Assembly (NCBI GenBank): GCA_963678705.1
Contig: OY783212.1
Span: 1,922,001 to 1,986,000 of the forward strand
Length of the DNA stretch: 64,000 nt
Origin: Panorpa germanica
Taxonomy: Eukaryota > Arthropoda > Insecta > Mecoptera > Panorpidae
Reading direction: 5' to 3'
Position 1 is the stretch's first letter; each line of letters starts with the position of its first letter. This document shows, piece after piece, positions 23,954-36,026 of the stretch. Both the position numbers and the translations under genes were made by a program. The notes below the pieces were generated by a model. The model was not told the DNA's origin. It did not search any database and worked only from the letters and a program-made list of their open reading frames with translations.

Positions 23954-24320
23954 CTTCATCAAATTATTCCAAAGAATAAAAAAAAAAATTTGAAAAAGAA
24001 TGTCCATGAAAATAAAAAAGGTCGCATAAAAGCCAAAATCGCCTAGGTATTTAAAATATAATGAATCAGTTTTTTTATTTTAGAGCATGACTACATCAAA
24101 ATTTTTCAAGAAAATGGATTTTAATTTTTTTTTAAATGTCCATGAAAATAAAAAAGGTCGCATAAAAGCCAAAATCGCGTAGAAATATAAAATTTAATGA
24201 ATCAGTTCTTTATTTTAAAGCATAGCGAACATAACTGCTTCAAAATTTTTCAAATAATCTAAAAAGAATTCTTTTCACAAAATTGTCCATGAATTTAAAA
24301 AAGGTCGCATAAAAAACATG
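23954..24320 (-). repeat. Three old-type satellite units next to the desaturase exon
   Basis: GTCCATGA with GGTCGCATAAAA recurs near 24001, 24138 and 24284 in the orientation of the right array. On the minus strand the innermost unit reads TTCTTTGGAATAATTTGATG then AAG and runs straight into the desaturase exon. It closely matches the diverged unit at 18160-18190 on the plus strand. Confidence 0.75.
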
Positions 24321-25276
24321 CTTAGCGTGACGCTTATCATAAACATATAACACGCTTAGTTATTTAAAATGTAATCAAGAATTTGTTTGTAACTTTTTTT
24401 TGGCTGTACCAAAGAAATTGAAAAAAATAAGTTAGTTTCTAAAAAAGGGCCTATGAATTGAGAAAAGAGAAGAGAAAAGCCAGAAAAGAGTAGATATTGG
24501 AAATTTGTAGCGGATAATATTTCAAAAAAAAATACATAACTCACACTCGTTGTCTTGCGACGGGGCGAACAGCTAGTAGTAATAAATTGTTCTAGTTGGA
24601 TTGTTTCTCGACTTCTCGGCTTCTTAAGGAAAAGGTATCACCTCTTAAAAAAGTATCACTTTCTTAGAATTATAAGGCACCTTACCTTTAAGAACGTATG
24701 CAATGCGCCTGGAAAGTATGCAACTAAACTAACCGGTCAAAAACTTAAATGCAAAAGATTGTGATATATACATATAATATTTCAGTTTTATTTCAGAAAT
24801 GGTTCCTGCAACGAAAGAAGACCTTCTTAAAATACGAGGAAAAGTTGATTTTTACAATTTTATTAAAAAAATAATGTTCTTGGTTTTTATAACGAAAGAT
24901 CTTTAAAAAATGGAAAAATTTTTACAATTTTATTAAATTTATATATTTTGTTAAATTTATTGGTTTTTGCAACCTTTCAAAAAAGAAAGCAATTTCGTTA
25001 ATACCTAGCGCACACAGAAATCATCAACCCGCCCTTGTTGAGCGAACCCTATGTAATATGGCTAGCATTTTCCCTGTCGCTTTTGTGTGTATGATTTCAA
25101 TTCAATATAAATAATTCGTAATTTCATTTCAAATTTAAATCAATTTTAAATTATATAACTCTAACATAATTATATGAACACATGGTCAAAATTAAAATAG
25201 TTTTTCATGAACTGGCTATAAAAAAATATTGTTTTCAACATAATATAAAACATTTTTCATTTTTTAAATTTATACG
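24321..25276. other. Intergenic AT-rich DNA
   Basis: I searched the minus strand for the missing desaturase 5' exons and found no histidine-box-1 coding sequence. GACGGGGCGAACAGCTAG at 24558-24575 resembles the CTAG terminus of some Helitron-type elements, but no other Helitron feature was recognised. Confidence 0.4.
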
Positions 25277-25287
25277 TTATTTGACCA
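25277..25287 (+). repeat. Target-site duplication, left copy (11 bp)
   Basis: TTATTTGACCA immediately precedes the element at 25288 and recurs exactly after its right end at 26418-26428. Confidence 0.85.
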
Positions 25288-26417
25288 GGTCACCAAAGTT
25301 AGCCCCTCAAAAATATTTTTTTTTTCTATTTTCGACTTTTTTTCTATTAATTCGTTTGTTCATCGTTTGTTCTTAATTGTTCGCTGTTAATAATTGTTTG
25401 TTCCCCATTTATTTATTTAAAAAAAATTAATTAAAAATATATCTTCAAGTTAGCCCCCCTATTGCAATCTTTAATATTTTTCCGTCAATAATGACTCGTA
25501 AATATTTATTTTCGATTGTTCGTGCATAAAATACATTTGTTCTCTTTCGAAATTACTCATTTTTTGTTTAATTAACTATTTTAATTAGTTGAATGTATGT
25601 TTGCAAAATTTGTGTATTGCGCATGCGTCAACCATACGTTTAAACTTTCTACGCGGTTGTTTTAATCGTGAAAAAAAAAATACAATTTTAAATCCTGAAG
25701 GAGCAATTAATTGGTATACAGTTTAATTAAAAAAATAAAAAAATAAACTAATAAAATAATAAACTAATAAATAAATAAAAATAAAAAAAAAAATATATTA
25801 TTCATCATAATTTAATTAACGACCAAGGACTTTACACATATCATTTAATTATAAATATAATAGGTAGAGGTACCTCTACCCTCCATAATAACGACAGATG
25901 GGAAGGGATGGAAAAAATGTATTTGGTCTAAAGTTTACGCGTATGCACATTATTTTGTTTATTTTTTTATTTTTTTAATTAAACTGTATACCAATTAATT
26001 GCTCCTTCAGGATTTAAAATTGTATTTTTTTTTTCACGATTAAAACAACCGCGTAGAAAGTTTAAACGTATGGTTGACGCATGCGCAATACACAAATTTT
26101 GCAAACATACATTCAACTAATTAAAATAGTTAATTAAACAAAAAATGAGTAATTTCGAAAGAGAACAAATGTATTTTATGCACGAACAATCGAAAATAAA
26201 TATTTACGAGTCATTATTGACGGAAAAATATTAAAGATTGCAATAGGGGGGCTAACTTGAAGATATATTTTTAATTAATTTTTTTTAAATAAATAAATGG
26301 GGAACAAACAATTATTAACAGCGAACAATTAAGAACAAACGATGAACAAACGAATTAATAGAAAAAAAGTCGAAAATAGAAAAAAAAAATATTTTTGAGG
26401 GGCTAACTTTGGTGACC
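25288..26417. mobile_element. Non-autonomous element with 461 bp terminal inverted repeats
   Basis: The left arm (25288-25748) and right arm (25957-26417) are both 461 bp and appear as exact or nearly exact reverse complements. The element begins GGTCACCAAAG and ends CTTTGGTGACC. The 208 bp centre has no open frame of note and holds an 18 bp perfect palindrome at 25863-25880. GTTAGCCCC occurs twice in each arm, at the tip and about 150 bp inside. The 11 bp flanking duplication fits Mutator-like elements (8-11 bp), and long uninterrupted arms also recall Foldback elements; the superfamily remains open. The near identity of the arms suggests a recent insertion. Confidence 0.9.
25863..25880. repeat. 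18 bp perfect palindrome in the element centre
   Basis: GGTAGAGGTACCTCTACC is fully self-complementary. It may be a structural or protein-binding site of the element; its function is unknown. Confidence 0.8.
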
Positions 26418-26428
26418 TTATTTGACCA
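26418..26428 (+). repeat. Target-site duplication, right copy (11 bp)
   Basis: This is an exact repeat of TTATTTGACCA at 25277-25287, directly after the right end of the element. Confidence 0.85.
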
Positions 26429-26797
26429 ACTTTTTAATGATATCAAATGATATGATTGATAAAATTAATGATATGATATGCCATCTGTTATATAGTACAT
26501 ATAAATATTGTATTCAAAAGTGACATTTCTCGCCGGTACGTCAGAGGGGCTTATTGTGGCATTATGGGTAGTTGATGTATTTGTATCATTGGCATCACAT
26601 TTGATCACATTGGCATGTGGAATCTGTAATCACGAACTGTTAAGTTTTGGTGTTAAGTTTTGTATTTTTGATTTCTTATTTCTGTTTATTTCTCTCGCAA
26701 GAATCGTTTTTATATATTTTTTTTTTGGATACTAACAGCTATATCAATTTTTAATTTGTATTATACTTTAAATTCTTAAAAAAAATCTTTAAAAACA

Positions 26798-28154
26798 ATG
26801 TCTTCTTTGGAAGGATTCGTGGTAAGGTGTATTTAACCTCCGTTTGAACAATTTTTTATTGTTAAAACGAAAGTAAAGTACAAAATGAATGTATTTTTTC
26901 AGTCGTCGGCTTTGGATTGCATGCAATGCCCCGTTTGTTTCGAATTGCCAACATCGGTCATCGAGCAATGTGAACAAGGACATATAGTATGTTCATCTTG
27001 TCGTAAACATTGTACATCATGTCCAGTATGCCGTGGTATATTCTATGGAACCCGAAACTATGCTTTAGAAGAACTTATTGAACGTATGAAGAATGTTCAG
27101 GTAACTTACATTCATTTAATAAACAATATTTGGTACGTTTTGCGTAACCAATGTAATATTTTTCTATAGAGTAATGAAAACGGAGTAAGTACAAAACCCG
27201 CAAAGCCAAAAAGTGCACAGAAAAATGCCTCTGACTCTGCTGAAGGTGCAGAAACTACTCGTATTGTCAGACGTTGTCCTCCAAATGCATCAAAGGGTTT
27301 CTTTAGTTGCTTATTTAATATGTGCAAAGATCGTGATACACTGCCTGCTTCGAGAATGCTTGATCATGTTCGATATTACCATAAAGATAACTTGATAGAG
27401 GTGAGTGAATGGATTTCTAGAATAATAATATGGAACACACAATTAATTGTAAATGTTTGTTTTTAGGCCAGCACAAATGGATGTGAGTACACTAATACTT
27501 ACAAACAGCAATACATTCCAGGGGCTCATTATGTGAACGCTGTACAGATATCTGACATGGGTCTATTCTTTCTTGTTGTAGAAATAACAAGAGAAGGTAT
27601 TAACGTATAAATGTAGCTGAGCTAATTTTAATATTACAATAATTGCACATTTTTATAGGGATGTTATACGGTTTTGTACGAATGGTATCTCACCATGATG
27701 TAGCTAAAAAATTCAACTATCAGTTGAAAATCACTTCCCCAAACAATGCATATAAAGCGACATTTATGAATGAGGTATATCAAACACTTGTCGAGTGAAT
27801 TTTAAATATTTACTTGTTTCTTAAATGCATAATCTTTATTTTAGGTACGCTCCGTACGTGAGCCCCATGCTAGAACCTTAAGCACTAAATTAAATGAATG
27901 TTTGGCAGTGGATGGTTATATTGAGAAACATTTACGAAAGAATAAAATATTTACTTGCAAAATGGATATAATGTTTGCTCGTCCAAATTTACCAGAATCT
28001 GCGCGACACGGGTTGCCAACGCACCTTACTGTCAATAACGTAAGTAAATCTTTTATTTCGATATTTACATTACATTCTAAAATTATAAGTTTGATTTTTA
28101 TTTCTATTTCAGCGTCGTTATCCAGCATCCCCTTTTAATATGATGCATCTATAA
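26798..28154 (+). CDS. SIAH/SINA-like RING-type E3 ubiquitin ligase, complete
   Basis: Probable E3 ubiquitin ligase. Seven exons join in phase: 26798-26821, 26903-27100, 27170-27400, 27467-27596, 27659-27774, 27845-28039 and 28113-28154, giving 311 residues. The first coding exon has only eight codons and is chosen because it supplies an ATG in frame with a proper GTAAGG donor. An alternative start at 26885 would need retention of the first intron. The RING is SIAH-type: Cys17, Cys20, Cys31, His35, Cys38, Cys41, Cys48 and Cys51, with the block CPVCFELP and QCEQGHIVC. A linker rich in Lys, Ala and Ser follows, then a degenerate zinc-finger-like segment (SCLFNMC, then HVRYYH). The C-terminal half may correspond to the substrate-binding fold of SIAH but has diverged strongly. 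It is not an orthologue of classical sina, so no symbol is given. Introns are 62-80 bases, and AATAAA lies at 28496. Confidence 0.85.
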
Positions 28155-28205
28155 AATGTCTGATTTGACCACCTGTATGAAATGTCTGATTTGACCACCT
28201 GTATG
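28154..28205 (+). repeat. 26 bp tandem duplication at the stop of the RING gene
   Basis: Two perfect copies of a 26 bp unit (ATGTCTGATTTGACCACC core) start at the last base of the stop codon, followed by a degenerate third start at 28206. The repeat forms the beginning of the 3' UTR. Confidence 0.8.
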
Positions 28206-29766
28206 AAATGTGTGCTTTAATTACCTTATAGTAATTTATATTAAATTATATGTGACCACTGTTATGAAATTTATGTTTTGTCATTGAGTATTGTTTTGAC
28301 AATACTACAGAAAGTTTTTTTTTAATACGAAAAGGAACTTTCTTTTCTAGTAGCGATAAGATTATAAAAAATATTTTTTTAAATTGACTAATGGATCTCA
28401 AACATAATATTTTATGTAACAAATACTGGTATCTTTTTTGTTAGATATGTTAATGAATTTAAATCTGTGCTATAAATTATATATTTTAAATATAAAATAA
28501 AATGAAATACAAATTTATTATTCTTTTTTTTAACATATAATTTAACTATATCATAAATCATACTGTATAAAATGATGAACCGAAAGAAAAAAAGTTTATA
28601 AAATTTCGATTTATTATAACATAGTTTATTTATATTTATAAATTTTCAGAATTATAATATTAAATATCATGTATAAGTTATGAAAAATTTAACATATGCG
28701 CAACTTTGTTTTCATATTTATTTAAATCGATATTGATGAAAATAAAACTGGTTGAAATGACTAGAAGTAGGAACCAAAAATTAAGATCATCTAATTATTC
28801 GAAAACTAGCATGGTATAAATAAAACAAAATTTTCCTTACATAGATCGTAAAAGCTTTCAGGAATAAAAAAAGAAATTTTCAAGTCCAAAGTATATTTTG
28901 AATTTTAAGAACAAAATATTTTAATTAGTGTAGAATGTTTACAAACAAAATTTCTTGGATCCTACTATTTAACAAATAAATATTATATTTAAAAAGCAAA
29001 TGTACATGTAGGTGTTTTTACGTAAGAGTACCGTTGTTATATTTTAACCATATACAATAAAATTTGTAGTTCTTTTTATTAGGGCTGTGTTTAAAACTAT
29101 TTAATTTTAAAATGAACAAAGGAAACATTAAAAGGAGCAAGTCAAAATGGTGTAATAAATATTTTAATTCACTAACATAACATTCTTTAACTTATAAATA
29201 CTTTATAAATAAAACAATTACATAAATAAGATGAATTTAAAATTATCGAAATTAAAATGAAAAAATAGATAAAAAGAAAAAAATTAGTGGAATACTTTTT
29301 CCAACTTTGTTGTAAATGAGTGCAATTTAGAGTATTTTGTGAACAGAATTCATTTTTATTCACAATGCATTTATTACAACTATTATTAGACTATAACTTT
29401 CATTTCAACATCTTATTTTTAACATAATCCGACAAAATTGTAATTTAAATATTTAATATTTATACAAGTCTGTCGGATAATCATGTAAATCAATCATTTA
29501 CTAATTCACGTTATGAGCTCACAATGTCACGTATGACCTAATCTATATAGTATTAAAAGTTGATTTTTGATTTATTCTAATACCTGTTTCGATAACTAGA
29601 AATATGTCAATATATTCTTAAAAATAATTCTTAGATCATAGATTACACTGTGAACCAGGATTATAATATTATTGTTTGTACTTTTTATACAAAACATATT
29701 TTATATGAACAGTATTTATAGTCTTAGCAATAACATTATATTCTATACATACGGTCGGCACGTGAT
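28206..29766. other. Convergent intergenic region (3' UTRs of the RING gene and succinyl-CoA ligase)
   Basis: The two neighbouring genes point at each other. The region is very AT-rich, with AATAAA at 28496-28501 for the plus-strand gene. No further gene or repeat was recognised. Confidence 0.5.
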
Positions 29767-32700
29767 TTATACTGTCGATCTTTGAGGGGGAGGCAATGCG
29801 AATTTAACGTCAAGATTAACTTCTTTTGCAATATTTACAATATGAGATATCTTAACAACTAATTTGGCTGCTTCTTCAAAGTCATCTTGAGGCAATATCT
29901 TCATTTGACTTTCCTTAATTAACTTCCTCGCTTCTTCCACATTTGTACCCTAAAGAATGATATATTTAATAATTATATTCGCATACATTCATATTATTTA
30001 TAGATCGAAACCAAAAATACCTGCAATCGCACAACAATTGGTATGTGTAGGTTCAACTCCTTCGCAGCAGAGATAATACCTTCAGCAATGATATCGCATC
30101 GCATAATGCCTCCGAAGATGTTGACAAAAATTGCGCTTACTTTTGGGTCCGTCGTAATAATTCTAAATGCTTCCTTGACAGTAGCCGCAGTAGCAGCACC
30201 ACCGACATCCAAGAAATTGGCAGGATCTCCTCCGTATAATTTGATAATATCCATAGTAGCCATAGCAAGTCCAGCACCATTTACCATGCATCCAATGTTT
30301 CCTTTAAATAGATGATTATGATTAGAAAAAGTTCTTTAAAATATAAATAAAAAAGCATAATGGATGCTTACCGTCTAAAGCAATGTAATTGAGATCAAAT
30401 TTGGCGGCTTCAACTTCTTTAGGATCCTCTTGAGTCCAATCTCTCAAGTCGAATAATTCTTTTTGTCGGAAGAAAGCGTTATCGTCGAATCGCATTTTAC
30501 AATCTAAACTGAAAACTAAGAGAACACCGCTATTGTACAAGAAAATCAAACAGTATATTAAAACAAATTGTTAGTAAACTCATGAAATTAATTTATCAAA
30601 TACTATACTTACAGATATCTTTAGATACACCCTTTTCGATGTCTTCAGCAAATGGATTAATTTCTATCAGAAGTGCATCCTTTTCTACAAACAAAGTATA
30701 CATCCTCTCTAAAATAGTCGCCGTATAGTCAGCATGTTTTGAAAGACCAATCTATTGTAACAGAATTTATTTTATTTGTAAATTATTTAACTAGTATTTA
30801 AAAAAAAACAGTAGCATTCCTGAATGATATTAATTCAATATTCAGTTTAAACTTACCGTATTTGCTATTTTTAGAGCTTGCTCACGTGTGATTCCAGTCA
30901 TCGGATCTACTGGTTCGTAAATAATAGCTTCTGGGTGTTCGGCAGCTACATCTTCAATATTAACACCTCCTTGAGAAGATGCAATAATAACAGGACCCTA
31001 TGAAAAAAAAAGACATGTTAATTTAGAACGTAACGTAAAAGTAATTTTGTATGTATATAACAATTTGATTAGAACGTACACCGAAAGCTCTTTCCATCAT
31101 GATTGCCATGTAATATTCTCGCCTTGGAAATTTACGTTCTGTTACCATAACAGAATTGCAAATACGACCACCAGCGCCTGTTTGTTTGGTAACCAAAATC
31201 TGATTTATCATTTGTCCAGCAATTTCTTCCGCCTCTTCGGGTCTAGTAAAAAATAGAAAATTCAATTATATTTTCGTGTTTCAATAAGATAAAATAAAAT
31301 TTTTAAATTAATTGATTATTCTTACGTGGAAACCATTCTTACTCCCCCCTTGAGCCCAGAAGTAAATGCACCTTTTCCACGACCTCCTGCTAAGACCTGA
31401 GCTTTCAGCACAATATCTTCACTTTTTAAGTCCTCTACAGCTTTTCTTGCTTCAGCCGCTGTTTTCGCCAGATAGAATCTGAAATATATATCATAATTAT
31501 TTATTTATTATAACTTGATTTTTGGAATAAATATATAGAAATAATTTCACTGTACTTTCTCACCTGGGTACGGGAATTTGAGCATCTTTTAAGATTTTAA
31601 AAGCAGCATGCTCCAGTACATTTAAATTTCTTGTTTGATTATTTTGCCATGTGGAAGTAACTGCCAAAATCTAAAATAATATTTAAGAGACATAATTAAA
31701 CAAATTTGATAAATCATGTTATATTTTAATTCCATAAGAAACTAGATATGTTGATAAATGCTGTATTGGCAAGAAAAACGGAAAATAGGTAATCTGATAA
31801 AATGAATCTTAATGTGAATTATGTATAATGATGACATTTATAGTAATAGTTGTAATATGCGAATGTAGGTTTTTTCTAATGTCGTAATAAGAATGATACA
31901 TGGTGTTAAACTCAATTTTTCTAAGCAAAAATATTCACGACCCGTTTTTCGAAATTGTCTTTTATTGAGCGTTTATAAAAGCAAATAATATAGGCTGGTT
32001 AATGTAATTTACAACAAAAAAATTATCAGTGTAGTTTAAAGTATTTAAATAATTTCTAAATATCTTTTTGAATATTACAGCAATTGAACTTTAAACAGAT
32101 AAATAAATACAAGTTAACTACGTCATCAATCAAAATGATACAATATTAATATTTAATGATTCACCAGGAAAATAGACACTTTGCAATTACTATAAACCTA
32201 ATATGTGTAAACAATAGTAATAATAACTTAATTTGGGGTAATATATCTCTATTACTAATAAAGTCAACACATTATATTTCTAAATAATTTACTGATTTAT
32301 ATTGGTCAAAGGTTACGGTCATTTAAATTTTAGAAGGATCCTTGAAGAACTGTTTTAATAGATCATAAAATTGTTATCGACCTATTCTATAGTGTTATAT
32401 TGCTTAGTTATTTACCATAATTGTATTATGTGTTTATACAATGACTGTACGTTCCAATTAAACAGATGTTTAGCATTTAGTTTCGTTATAAAACAGAAAT
32501 AATTCCTGCCATTTTTTGACATTGACGTTTTTATTTCAAGTAGCTGTTGACAATTTCTTTAAATGATTTTGAATTGTTTTTTCAATGTTATATTGCGTCA
32601 ATAATTAACATATGTTAACCACATAATAACTAAATCATGGCAACATCATTAATTAGATAAATAAATATGTTTGTTAAATAAAGTATAAGGCACACATGAT

Positions 32701-35418
32701 GAAATATCAAAATAAGCAAAGTTCATTTAAAGAAATTTGTTCTAATTATAAACGTATAATTATATATTTTTTATAATTAAAATATAAATATTTATCTCTC
32801 AATGAAACTCGAAAGCAAATTGTCAATTATGCCAAATATTAATATACGAGTATAATTAAATGAAAAATTAGTCTAAAATGTCATCTAAATTATTATTTCA
32901 TAAGGTAAAAATAACATATTTTCATAACTTAAAATTCATGCATTAAATGAGGATGACCGCTTTTATAACTAAATTTATGAAGAAACGATTTAATAAAAAT
33001 GAAATTTTCTTTAAACGTAAACACTGCTACATATATTTAAGTTTTATTTATGATAAACAATTTTACTTGTTACATAACATTTTTTAGGTATATTTAATGT
33101 CACAGTATATAGAAGAAATTAATATTTGGCAAAAAAGTATACTTTTTATTCGTAATTATATAACGATATATATTAAATTGATACAATTTGAGTGTATTTT
33201 CGATTTATATTAAACTTCGGTAACAAATAAAACGTAACGGTAAATTTAAAAAAAAAAAATTAAATGTTGTTAAGTCTCCTTATAATTTTCTTTAGATGTG
33301 TTTAAGATAATAACCAACCAGGTTGATGCACTAAAAATAAATATTAAAGAAAAAAATAACCAACACGTTTTACATTTGGGTCAAGGTAATTTAGGCGAAG
33401 TAACAATCATTTTATAAATAATATATCTTATAGTAAAAGTGCAAGTTATAGAATTAATATACATGATTAAATGTACTTTGTGTGTTGTAATATGCGAGTT
33501 CCTTTAGATTAAACCTCCGGATGATAATGAATTTGCATTAAACGTTTCAGCAACATCATTTCGTTGAATTTCTATGGTTTCTGCCAATATAAAATTGTAG
33601 TTGAACTTATTAGATAAGGTAATACAGAAATGTTATGTAAATTATTTTGTAATAGGGTTCTAATCTGTGATGCATATTTGATGTGTGTATAGATGTTGAA
33701 TACATCAACTAATTGCTGATCTCCATAACAACTATCAGTAATATAAAAATTATGTAAATGCAAAAGAACACGTGATTATAGAGTGAATACTGCACAAAAC
33801 CGCATACATCAGGATATTCACGAGTAACCTGAACTCGGAAACGGTTATGCGGTCTATGACAAAGCATATCTCTAAATAGATTACGTAATTCCTACAAATT
33901 GAATCTTAGGGTTTTATCAAATTACTACTTTGGATAATGTTTCTTTCTTATCTAGTTTAATAATTCAATTTGAGTACAATATCACAACAAATATAAGACA
34001 ATAATACTAATACTACATGTATTCATAATATCGTTCTATGTGTTACTAATTCCAAGGTTACAAAAACATTGTAGCGTTTAAAAGGAATGGAATATTTTAT
34101 GTGAGATTTACTTACAAATTGATAAAAATAAAACGATACAAACACCGATACAGCCTGTAGGAAGCTTTATAGTTCTTAACAAAGTATTCAAGGTTTAAGT
34201 ATACATGTTTCAGTAGATACATAAGACTAAAAACATTGCTGCATGGTCACGTTCAAATAATATTTATTAAATGGTTTGTAGAAAAAGTAATTTAAAATAT
34301 TTACAAATAAACTTTGTATTTAATTTGCAAAAAAAAAACCATAAGCTAATTTATTAAATATGAATATATAGTATTTCGCAGGCCGTAAATCTAAGTTCTA
34401 TAAGTAAAATTGAATGGCTTTATAATTTGTTGCTACAATCGTTTTGCTTGAATAATGTTGAATGAAACGTAACTTTAATATGATTTCTGATTAATCACTA
34501 ATACACTTTCTATTAACAAAAAAACCTTGGCCGAATAAAATATATAAAGATTCAATTTAATGTACCTAGATGTGTGTCAATTAAAAATATAAAGTTGTTT
34601 TGTGGCAATATATCTTAATAACTTAAATTAATAAATTTATTAATACTAAGTATTCAAAACCCAAATTTTGATAAAACAAATTAATTTTGTTAATTAAATT
34701 TTCAAATATTATAATCCATATATAAATAGATATTAATGTAGTTTCAATTTCTTTACAAAATAAATTAAAGATAAGAAATTAGTTAATTAAATTCAAATAT
34801 TTTGGTACAAAATAAGATGACAGCAGAATACACGTGTTATTGACATGACATTTGATAAAAAATATTTTTAAAAGTTACTCTTATCTTTTAACTTAAGTGA
34901 ACTAAAAAAGGTTCCCTTGTTTATACTACAAATTAACGACAAAGTATGCTTCTACTTTATTTATGAAAAATAAACAAAAATTATATATGTAGTTATCTTT
35001 ACAGAGTCATTCTATTCAATAAAATATCATATTATATATTAAAATAATTGGAACACATTTCATTAATCATAATTTCTACTGACTTACGCTAAAGAATTAC
35101 AACTCCAATACAAATGTCATTATATAATTGTCACAAAAATTAACACATTTGGATCCGAGCCATTCTTATAGCATTCTCAAATAGAATGAACAGCTGACCC
35201 TGGATGATTAAATTAGCGATGTGTTACACCCGATACTTACTTAATCAATATAATTTGACAGATAGTGTTATTGTACTAATGAATTATATAAAACCAAATC
35301 AATAAAGTATTCGCATTTATAATTTTGACAAAAAAAGGTGCATTTCACTTACCTTTGGCCCGTTTTTACGAGCTAATCCCTCCGCGAAACTAACTCCACG
35401 ATACAACATCGTCGCCAT
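29767..35418 (-). CDS. SUCLA2 (Drosophila skap): Succinyl-CoA ligase [ADP-forming] subunit beta, mitochondrial
   Basis: Together with the alpha subunit it converts succinyl-CoA and ADP to succinate, CoA and ATP in the mitochondrial TCA cycle. Exons, from the start: 35418-35353, 31670-31564, 31478-31326, 31242-31080, 30997-30857, 30751-30609, 30508-30372, 30301-30021 and 29949-29767, with TAA at 29767-29769. The product is about 457 residues, close to the family length. The N-terminus [14 protein letters not shown] is short and basic, fitting a mitochondrial signal. The ATP-grasp part has [12 protein letters not shown] and [34 protein letters not shown] and IEINPFAED. The CoA-ligase part has [23 protein letters not shown] and [13 protein letters not shown]. 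The exon 6/7 join is uncertain: a GTATAG donor keeps the conserved LDCKMRFDD, whereas the stronger GTAAGT donor paired with a later acceptor would lose three residues. Intron 1 is about 3.7 kb. Confidence 0.95.
31671..35352 (-). other. First intron of the succinyl-CoA ligase gene
   Basis: About 3.7 kb of AT-rich intron between the short targeting-signal exon and the rest of the gene. No nested gene, RNA gene or repeat was recognised. All other introns of the gene are shorter than about 150 bases. Confidence 0.7.
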
Positions 35419-36026
35419 TTTAAAATTTATTGTTCTATGAGCAATATGAATAACTTGGTGGAAGCAAATGTACTGAAGAAAAATCTATTCTCAAGCAATA
35501 GTAATCAGAGACAAGGATAGTTATAGCCCTGATAGTAATATATATGATTGTTATTCAAATATCATTTTATCAACTTATTGAGAACAGATAACAATTGTAA
35601 AATTGATAAATACTGTATTTTACAGCTTGTGCAGCGATTGTAATTTCGACTTTGGAGTTTGTATCCAAATTTTTTTGACGTACATGACGTGCATAGCAAA
35701 GAGAATCCGCGGGATTTTTTATGTAAATTCAAATTGCTGAAAGTTGGTCAATATTACACTAAAATTATCATAGTCAAAATCTTTATTCATATCAAATATT
35801 TGTAATATATTTTTCAGTATCATTTTTATCATTTGTATTCATAACAATATTTTAATTTTTTGACCCTTTCAAACCAAAAAATTAGTATATACAAAATCTG
35901 TTTCAATTGCTTTAAATTTGTTTTTCTCTAATGGTTTTACTTTGTTTATCACAAAATTTATAAATCGTTAGTTACTTATAAATGAAACAAAAGAGTAGTT
36001 TCATATACACCTAAATTTTATACAAA
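35419..36026. promoter_or_regulatory. Shared divergent promoter region
   Basis: 608 bases separate the start codons of succinyl-CoA ligase beta (leftward) and MRNIP (rightward). The head-to-head layout suggests a bidirectional promoter. No TATA or initiator pair could be assigned with confidence. Confidence 0.5.

Noticed and set aside
24545-24580. Helitron 3' terminus at GCGAACAGCTAG
   Set aside because: CTAG and a loose hairpin alone are weak; no 5' TC end, no second copy and no Rep/helicase sequence were found.
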